A stretch of 9,539 nt of DNA from positions 1 to 9,539 of the forward strand of contig JAUVQU010000082.1 of assembly GCA_030597965.1 (NCBI GenBank), in the 5' to 3' direction. Positions 5,511-9,539 of this stretch are shown here, piece after piece. Origin of the DNA: Cellvibrionaceae bacterium. Lineage in GTDB: Bacteria > Pseudomonadota > Gammaproteobacteria > Pseudomonadales > Cellvibrionaceae. The position numbers were made by a program, and so were the translations under genes. The first letter of the stretch is position 1. Each line of letters begins with the position of its first letter. The notes under the pieces were generated by a model. It was given only the letters and a program-made list of their open reading frames with translations. It did not search any database and was not told the origin of the DNA.

Positions 5511-6305
5511 TTGAGCGCGTCCCTGATCATGTCAAATAAAGTCTTAGTAATTTCTGGTGCAGGTGAGGGCCTGGGTTCAGAACTGGCAAAAGCCGCTTTG
5601 CGTGATGGTGCCTCTGTTGTTCTCGGCGCACGCTCTGATGAACGACTCGCCGTACTGAGCAATACACTAGAGCAAGACTTCCCGAGTCGCGTCGCTTATT
5701 GCTCCACGGACATTACCGACCCCGACGCCTGCGCCAAGCTGATGCAAACAGCCGTCGATCACTTTGGCCAACTCAATGCTGTCTCCAATATCGCTGCACT
5801 GGACAATGCCTTTGGCGGCTTAGCCGACAGCACTCCAGAGGATTGGCGAAACTGTTTTGAAACTAATGTCCTCGGCAGCATGAATATCTGCGCAGCTGCA
5901 GCCCCGCATATAGCCGCAGCGGGCGGTGGCGCACTGGTTCTTACCGGCACCCAGGCCATGTTCAAAGCACCACCGCACCCACAAATTGCCTATGCCGCCT
6001 CTAAAAGCGCTCTAATTGCCGCCATGAACCACTTAGTAAAAGAACTGGGTCCACAGAAAATCAGGGTAAACATGGTTATTCCAACGTGGATGTGGGGGCC
6101 TGCGGTAGAGGGCTACTTTAACTGGCAAGCCGATGAACACGGCATCAGCGTAGAAGAACAGATGGCTGCAGCCATCGCCAATATGCCGCAGGGCGAAATG
6201 CCCACAGTAACCGATGTGGCCGAAGCGATTAACTTCTTCTGCTCGGACCGAGCGCGTATGATCACCGGCGAAATGCTTAAAGTGACTGCGGGCGAATTCA
6301 TGTGA
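5511..6305 (+). CDS. Short-chain dehydrogenase/reductase (SDR), TTG start
   Basis: This is a classical-SDR Rossmann oxidoreductase of 264 residues; its substrate is unknown. The cofactor loop is SGAGEGLG (residues 15-22). Arg41 after the second strand suggests NADP(H) preference. Asn119 (TNVLG) and the YxxxK pair Tyr161/Lys165 (YAASK) are in place. The usual catalytic serine is replaced by threonine, probably Thr147 in LTGTQ, and the NNAG motif is degenerate (SNIAA, 92-96). The C-terminal half (PTWMWGP, EGYFNWQA, ITGEMLKVTAGEFM) recalls SDRs from steroid- or terpenoid-degrading bacteria, judged from memory. I chose TTG at 5511 because AGAGGA (5498-5503) sits seven bases before it. The in-frame ATG at 5529 is 25 bases from that site and has none of its own. 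The gene is 57 bases before cobU, but no cobalamin role is known for it. Confidence 0.9.
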   Translation: MSASLIMSNKVLVISGAGEGLGSELAKAALRDGASVVLGARSDERLAVLSNTLEQDFPSRVAYCSTDITDPDACAKLMQTAVDHFGQLNAVSNIAALDNAFGGLADSTPEDWRNCFETNVLGSMNICAAAAPHIAAAGGGALVLTGTQAMFKAPPHPQIAYAASKSALIAAMNHLVKELGPQKIRVNMVIPTWMWGPAVEGYFNWQADEHGISVEEQMAAAIANMPQGEMPTVTDVAEAINFFCSDRARMITGEMLKVTAGEFM

Positions 6306-6341
6306 TGCGAGCACTAAAAATGCACTTTTTAGAAGCTCGCA
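6306..6341. repeat. 14-bp hairpin between SDR stop and cobU
   Basis: Immediately after the SDR stop codon, TGCGAGC (6306-6312) pairs with GCTCGCA (6335-6341), and nested CTAAAAA (6314-6320) pairs with TTTTTAG (6326-6332), closing on the loop TGCAC. Only small A and AA bulges interrupt the two stems. No T-run follows, so it is not a standard intrinsic terminator. It would sit in the SDR-cobU message, where it could protect the upstream mRNA end or lower cobU expression. Confidence 0.7.
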
Positions 6342-6362
6342 TACAGAAAGTCGAATAAACAA

Positions 6363-6938
6363 ATGAAACAGTTAATACTAGGCGGCGCTCGCTCCGGTAA
6401 AAGCAGCCTGGCGGAACAACTGGCCAGTGATCTAGCCAATGGCAATATGCCTAACGCTGTGGGCTACATTGCCACCGCCAATCGCGAATACAATGACGAT
6501 GAAATGAACGTCCGTATTGTCCATCATCGCCAGCAGCGTCCCTCTGAGTGGCCCACCTACGAAGCTCCCATCAAACTGTCCAATACAATCTTACAGGCAA
6601 GCAACGAATGCAATTTGTTGCTTGTAGACTGCCTGACGCTGTGGCTCACCAATTTGCTTATGGCGGGGGAAGAAACCTTTGAGCAGGAAAAAAGCGCCCT
6701 GCTTAAAATACTCGCCAATACCAGCACGCCTATCATTATGGTCAGCAATGAAGTGGGTCTGGGCATTGTGCCTTTGGACAAGCTGAGTCGTCGTTTTGTC
6801 GATGAAGCCGGGCGACTGCACCAGGAAATTGCCAAGCTCTGTGATCGTGTTATCTTCACCGCCGCCGGATTGCCAATGGTAATGAAAGGGCCGAGTCTCA
6901 CTAACGATCAACCATTTTCATCCTATAGTAAAACTTAA
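6363..6938 (+). CDS. cobU: Bifunctional adenosylcobinamide kinase / adenosylcobinamide-phosphate guanylyltransferase
   Basis: CobU (also called CobP) phosphorylates adenosylcobinamide and then transfers GMP from GTP to give adenosylcobinamide-GDP, the activated half of cobalamin's lower-ligand assembly. The 191-residue protein has the P-loop GGARSGKSS (7-15). The VHHRQQRPSEW segment (53-63) contains the histidine pair (54-55) whose family counterpart, Salmonella His46, is guanylylated. It also has VDCLTLWLTN (about 89-98), VSNEVGLGIVP, LSRRFVDEAGRLHQ and a C-terminal VIFTAAGLPMVMKG, all standard for the family. The start has no strong ribosome site (AGAAAG is the nearest purine run) and lies after the 6306-6341 hairpin, so efficient translation may depend on coupling or on hairpin status. 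The REP-like elements at 6951-7034 follow the stop. Confidence 0.96.
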   Translation: MKQLILGGARSGKSSLAEQLASDLANGNMPNAVGYIATANREYNDDEMNVRIVHHRQQRPSEWPTYEAPIKLSNTILQASNECNLLLVDCLTLWLTNLLMAGEETFEQEKSALLKILANTSTPIIMVSNEVGLGIVPLDKLSRRFVDEAGRLHQEIAKLCDRVIFTAAGLPMVMKGPSLTNDQPFSSYSKT

Positions 6939-6950
6939 TCGAGGAAATCC

Positions 6951-7034
6951 TTGTCGGGATGAATCCCGACCTGCAATTACGCTGTGACACCTGTAGGTTG
7001 GACTCTACGTACCCTTGGGGTATTAGTCCGACAA
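6951..7034. repeat. Inverted pair of REP-like hairpins between cobU and cobT
   Basis: Unit one (6951-6976) starts TTGTCGG and ends CCGACCTGCAA, with a perfect 8-bp stem GTCGGGAT (6953-6960) and ATCCCGAC (6963-6970). Unit two runs in the opposite orientation: TGTAGG leads into GTTGGACT (6997-7004), which pairs with AGTCCGAC (7025-7032) apart from one G-T wobble, and ACAA follows. An inner TACCC/GGGTA stem (7010-7014, 7018-7022) decorates its loop. The TGTCGG...CCGACCTRCA layout matches a widespread proteobacterial REP form. The pair differs in sequence from the element at 5243-5338. No RAYT transposase is in the window. Confidence 0.7.
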
Positions 7035-7055
7035 GCCTGTCAGACAAAATCAGCC

Positions 7056-7085
7056 TCAACACTTTGGCGTCCAAAACGCTACAAT
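7056..7085 (+). promoter_or_regulatory. Candidate promoter for cobT
   Basis: TACAAT (7080-7085, 5 of 6 to TATAAT) lies 18 bases after TCAACA (7056-7061, 4 of 6 to TTGACA). Transcription would start near 7092, about 26 bases before the cobT ATG. A separate promoter here would make sense because the REP-like pair interrupts the cluster just upstream. Confidence 0.35.
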
Positions 7086-7117
7086 AGGCGCTTTCCTATA
7101 CAGTAATTAGAGCCTCT

Positions 7118-8194
7118 ATGAACTGGATCTTTAACTCCGCCCAAGCCACTTCAGAAACCCATCAAAAAGCGGCTCTGAGTAAACAGAATCAACTCACCAA
7201 GCCGCCCGGCTCCCTTGGGCGACTGGAAGCGGTTGCCGTTAATTTAGCGACTCTTCAGGCCAGTAACACGCCTACCGCCGAGCGCATTAGCATCAGTATT
7301 TTTGCGGCCGACCACGGTGTTGCTCAAGCGGGTGTGTCCGCCTTCCCCCAAAGTGTCACCGCGCAAATGGTGCAGAACTTTGCCCATGGTGGCGCAGCGA
7401 TTTCTGTATTGGCACAACAGCTTAACGCCGATTTATCCGTGTACAACCTCGGCACAGTAGAAGCATTACCCCCATTGCCCAATGTGCACGATCACCGTAT
7501 TGCAGCAGGCACACAAAACCTCGCTGTAATAGCGGCCATGACGGCGGAGCAGTTATCCCAAGCGATGGATGTCGGCCAGCAAGCCATCACCGATCTAGCG
7601 CCATGCGATATTTGGCTGGGTGGCGAAATGGGTATTGCTAATACCACCAGTGCCACTGCGTTGGCTTGTGCACTACTGAACATTAAAGCCGAAGACTTAG
7701 TCGGTCCTGGTACTGGTATTAGCCAGGAGACACAGCGGCACAAAGCACAAGTAATAGAAAACGCACGCGCCCTGCACAATTGCCCAAGTCACACAGAAAA
7801 CTCCCAACAAAAAACACAGTACAACCTTCAACACCTCGGAGGTTTTGAAATTGCTGCACTGGTAGGGGCGTACATCGCTGCTGCTCAAAAGGGTTTACCC
7901 GTCATAGTGGACGGTTTCATCTGTACCGTAGCGGCACTCTATGCCCGCGCACTCAACCCCAGTGTAGCGCCGTGGCTCATGCTCAGCCACGCCTCAGCCG
8001 AACCCGGCCACCAACGTTTAATCACCGCATGGGGTGAACCAGCCTTATTACAGCTTGATATGCGCTTAGGTGAAGGCAGCGGTGCGGCAATAACCGTTCC
8101 TCTATTAAGGCTGGCCTGCGCATTGCACAACAACATGGCCACCTTTGCCGACGCCGGTGTCGATAACGAATCAAAGGCCGACAACAATGAGTGA
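7118..8194 (+). CDS. cobT: Nicotinate-nucleotide--dimethylbenzimidazole phosphoribosyltransferase
   Basis: CobT transfers phosphoribose from nicotinate mononucleotide to 5,6-dimethylbenzimidazole (or another base), giving alpha-ribazole 5'-phosphate for the lower ligand of cobalamin. The 358-residue length is normal for the family. Visible signatures are LTKPPGSLGRLE (26-37), FAADHGVAQAGVSAFP (62-77), DIWLGGEMGIANTTSATA (164-181), GPGTGIS (196-202), GGFEIAALVGAY (241-252), PVIVDGFICT (261-270) and HASAEPGHQ (291-299). RLGEGSGAA contains Glu319, matching Salmonella catalytic Glu317. The loop around 223-238 is rich in Gln, Asn and His and is likely variable. Its last eight bases overlap cobC, which suggests translational coupling. 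The ribosome site before the ATG is weak (TTAGAG). Confidence 0.97.
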   Translation: MNWIFNSAQATSETHQKAALSKQNQLTKPPGSLGRLEAVAVNLATLQASNTPTAERISISIFAADHGVAQAGVSAFPQSVTAQMVQNFAHGGAAISVLAQQLNADLSVYNLGTVEALPPLPNVHDHRIAAGTQNLAVIAAMTAEQLSQAMDVGQQAITDLAPCDIWLGGEMGIANTTSATALACALLNIKAEDLVGPGTGISQETQRHKAQVIENARALHNCPSHTENSQQKTQYNLQHLGGFEIAALVGAYIAAAQKGLPVIVDGFICTVAALYARALNPSVAPWLMLSHASAEPGHQRLITAWGEPALLQLDMRLGEGSGAAITVPLLRLACALHNNMATFADAGVDNESKADNNE

Positions 8195-8840
8195 GCCTTT
8201 CAGCGTCTCGACTAATGAACATTCCGGTGTCACAACCATTGATCTACTGCGCCACGGAGAATGTGAAGACGGACAAATTTTTCGTGGCCGCACCGATTCC
8301 GCACTGACCGATACGGGTTGGCAGCAGATGCAACAGGCGGTGGACGATCTAATCGAAGAAACCACCAAAACGCCCTGGCAAACCATTATCAGCTCACCCT
8401 TACAGCGCTGCGCACTATTCTCAGAACAGCTGGCCAGCAAGCATCAACTGCCCCTCACTATCGATTCAAATCTACAGGAAATGGATTTTGGTGATTGGGA
8501 CGGGCAACTCATCGACAGAGTCTTCGAGCATAACAAAGATCAAATAGAGCGTTTTTGGCAGGACCCGGAAAGCTATACGCCACCCAATGGCGAACCGCTC
8601 ACTGAATTTAAGCAACGCCTGCAAAACACTTGGGTAAGATTGCTGGAGCAACACTGCGGGCAACACCTGCTCCTTGTTTGCCATGGCGGTGTTATACGTA
8701 CACTCATTGGCGAACTGCTGCACATGCCCAGCCACGCGCTACCCAAACTGAGCGTAGCCTACGGTGGCGTTACCCGTATTCAGATACATCATCATGAAGG
8801 TCGGCCAGATTGGCCGCTGTTAGTATTCCACCGGAGTTAA
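8187..8840 (+). CDS. cobC: Alpha-ribazole-5'-phosphate phosphatase (histidine phosphatase)
   Basis: CobC removes phosphate from alpha-ribazole 5'-phosphate, or from adenosylcobalamin 5'-phosphate. It belongs to the histidine phosphatase (phosphoglycerate-mutase-like) superfamily. In the 217-residue protein, LLRHGE (20-25) carries the phosphorylated His23, followed by FRGRTDSALTDTG (32-44), ISSPLQRC (68-75), LQEMDFGDWDG (96-106, acid Glu98) and the second catalytic histidine His166 in VCHGG. I chose ATG 8187 because it overlaps the cobT stop in ATGAGTGA, has AAAGG nine bases upstream, and yields a normal N-terminus; the upstream in-frame TTG at 8145 lacks this support. The cobalamin-specific assignment rests on its position between cobT and cobS, since the fold alone does not fix the substrate. 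Confidence 0.9.
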   Translation: MSEPFSVSTNEHSGVTTIDLLRHGECEDGQIFRGRTDSALTDTGWQQMQQAVDDLIEETTKTPWQTIISSPLQRCALFSEQLASKHQLPLTIDSNLQEMDFGDWDGQLIDRVFEHNKDQIERFWQDPESYTPPNGEPLTEFKQRLQNTWVRLLEQHCGQHLLLVCHGGVIRTLIGELLHMPSHALPKLSVAYGGVTRIQIHHHEGRPDWPLLVFHRS

Positions 8841-8851
8841 GGGCCAAATGA

Positions 8852-8979
8852 ATGATTAGACATTATCACAAATGGATTGGCGCGCGATTACTCCTACCCG
8901 TCTTGGGCTGGGCAGTTTATTGATCCTAACGCTGTTAGGTGACAAGCTGTTGTTTACTCACAAATCAATGCAGAGATAA
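8852..8979 (+). pseudogene. Possible collapsed small membrane gene (two overlapping short frames)
   Basis: A 23-codon frame (8852-8923) begins MIRHYHKWIGARLLLPV and ends at TGA. A 35-codon frame (8872-8979) overlaps it in another phase and contains GLGSLLILTLLGDKLL. AAGGG at 8839-8843 is a good ribosome site for the first frame. RHYHKWIG followed by a hydrophobic run recalls the N-terminus of PepSY-associated membrane proteins, and LLGDKLL could be a later part of such a protein, so a deletion or frameshift remnant is possible. Alternatives are a real 23- or 35-residue membrane peptide, or chance. The match is from memory only. Confidence 0.3.
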
Positions 8980-8982
8980 TCA

Positions 8983-9375
8983 ATGACCAGAGATGACGTC
9001 ATCGACGCTTGTGAACTTTATATTTTTAAAGGCTTGCTGGAACACAAACCCGAGCTCGTCCCTTTTGCTGACGAATGCGTGCGCATAGAACTGGGGATGA
9101 ACACCGGCCGTAGCGGCGACCACCTGCGCGAACTATTAAAAAGTGATGTGTATTTGGTGGTTCAAGATTGCTTTGATTTAAACTGGACAGTAGAAGGCGA
9201 AAAAGCCTGTGTTTTCTACAAACAAAAACTGTCCTTTGCGGAAAAACCCGCCCTAATAGCGACCCGCTTTGTCGTTCGTGACGGACTAATTTATGAAATT
9301 GAAATTCTTTTTTACAACCACGGCATGATGGACGTGAGTGGAGAAGCCGTAGCGACGCTCAGTAAATCGCTTTAA
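8983..9375 (+). CDS. NTF2-like / SnoaL-like small protein of unknown function
   Basis: This 130-residue protein has no signal peptide or membrane segment and is probably cytoplasmic. The pattern suggests an NTF2-like cone fold: N-terminal helices with DACELYIFKGLLEHKPELVPFADECVRIELG (8-38), a short helix RSGDHLRELLKS (43-54), then beta strands through CVFYKQKLSF (76-85), ATRFVVRDGLIYEIEILFY (92-110) and a short C-terminal tail. Proteins of this type may be enzymes (isomerases, cyclases) or ligand-binding partners; no catalytic residues can be named. AGAGA (8972-8976) sits six bases before the ATG. It lies between cobC and cobS on the same strand, so co-transcription with cobalamin genes is likely, but a cobalamin role is not shown. 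It could equally pair with the SDR at the start of the cluster. Confidence 0.75.
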   Translation: MTRDDVIDACELYIFKGLLEHKPELVPFADECVRIELGMNTGRSGDHLRELLKSDVYLVVQDCFDLNWTVEGEKACVFYKQKLSFAEKPALIATRFVVRDGLIYEIEILFYNHGMMDVSGEAVATLSKSL

Positions 9376-9403
9376 CAACCCCTCTAATAAAAAACAAAAA
9401 AAT

Positions 9404-9539
9404 ATGCTGAACAACCCTCACATCAGAGCATTAATAACCGCTTTCGTTTTTTTAACGCGATTGCCAATGCCAAAATTGGAAAATATCTCACCACAGGATT
9501 CCGGTCGCGCCTTATCTCTGTTTCCCTGGATAGGCCTGG
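9404..9539 (+). CDS. cobS: Adenosylcobinamide-GDP ribazoletransferase CobS (3' truncated by window)
   Basis: CobS (CobV) is an integral inner-membrane enzyme that joins adenosylcobinamide-GDP with alpha-ribazole or its phosphate, the last step of lower-ligand assembly. Only 45 residues are visible; full-length proteins are about 240-260. The N-terminus has the family pattern FVFLTRLPMP (14-23) followed by GRALSLFPWIGL (34-45), matching SFITRLPVP and FPLIGLL in E. coli CobS. It follows the NTF2-like gene by 28 bases. No Shine-Dalgarno sequence is seen, only an A-rich leader before the ATG, so coupling or A-rich enhancement may drive translation. The cobU, cobT and cobC context strongly supports the call. 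Confidence 0.93.
   Translation, partial: MLNNPHIRALITAFVFLTRLPMPKLENISPQDSGRALSLFPWIGL

Noticed and set aside
8145..8186. TTG at 8145 as the cobC start
   Set aside because: It would add 14 residues without similarity and has no ribosome site; ATG 8187 overlaps the cobT stop and has AAAGG upstream.

Overview
The window looks like chromosomal DNA of a free-living gammaproteobacterium. The HemN, MoaC, MoaE and Ggt proteins align from memory closely with their E. coli counterparts, GC content is moderate, and the intergenic repeats resemble pseudomonad-type REP elements. The SDR resembles proteins seen in steroid- or terpenoid-degrading bacteria. Together this makes a marine lineage near Cellvibrionales/Spongiibacteraceae plausible, but that placement is inference. 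No transposase, integrase, phage gene, CRISPR array, tRNA or rRNA was seen.

Layout. (1) 1-2548, plus strand: the 3' part of hemN (anaerobic haem synthesis), then moaC-moaD-moaE (molybdopterin synthesis). (2) 2549-3391: an 843-bp non-coding stretch between the convergent moaE and ggt genes. It holds a large imperfect stem-loop, a consensus DnaA box beside a small hairpin, an orphan intrinsic-type terminator, an AT-rich perfect inverted repeat and three copies of GGGGTGTNAA. (3) 3392-5173, minus strand: ggt, an exported gamma-glutamyltranspeptidase. (4) 5174-5510: the divergent ggt/SDR intergenic region, with a REP-like inverted pair, a perfect 12-bp inverted repeat and a promoter whose -35 box lies inside one arm of that repeat. 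(5) 5511-9539, plus strand: an SDR oxidoreductase followed by cobU, cobT, cobC, an NTF2-like small protein and the start of cobS.

Function. CobU, CobT, CobC and CobS together form the nucleotide-loop assembly pathway of cobalamin: cobinamide activation, alpha-ribazole phosphate synthesis, dephosphorylation and final joining. No corrin-ring genes are visible, so the visible part fits either cobinamide salvage or the tail end of de novo synthesis. HemN and Moa proteins both serve anaerobic or redox-cofactor metabolism. The SDR and the NTF2-like gene sit in the cobalamin cluster but are not known cobalamin enzymes. No cobalamin riboswitch was recognised anywhere in the window.

The least explained material is the structured convergent gap (2549-3391), the operator-like inverted repeat before the SDR/cob genes (5364-5424), the 14-bp hairpin between the SDR and cobU (6306-6341), and the possible collapsed small membrane gene between cobC and the NTF2-like gene (8852-8979).
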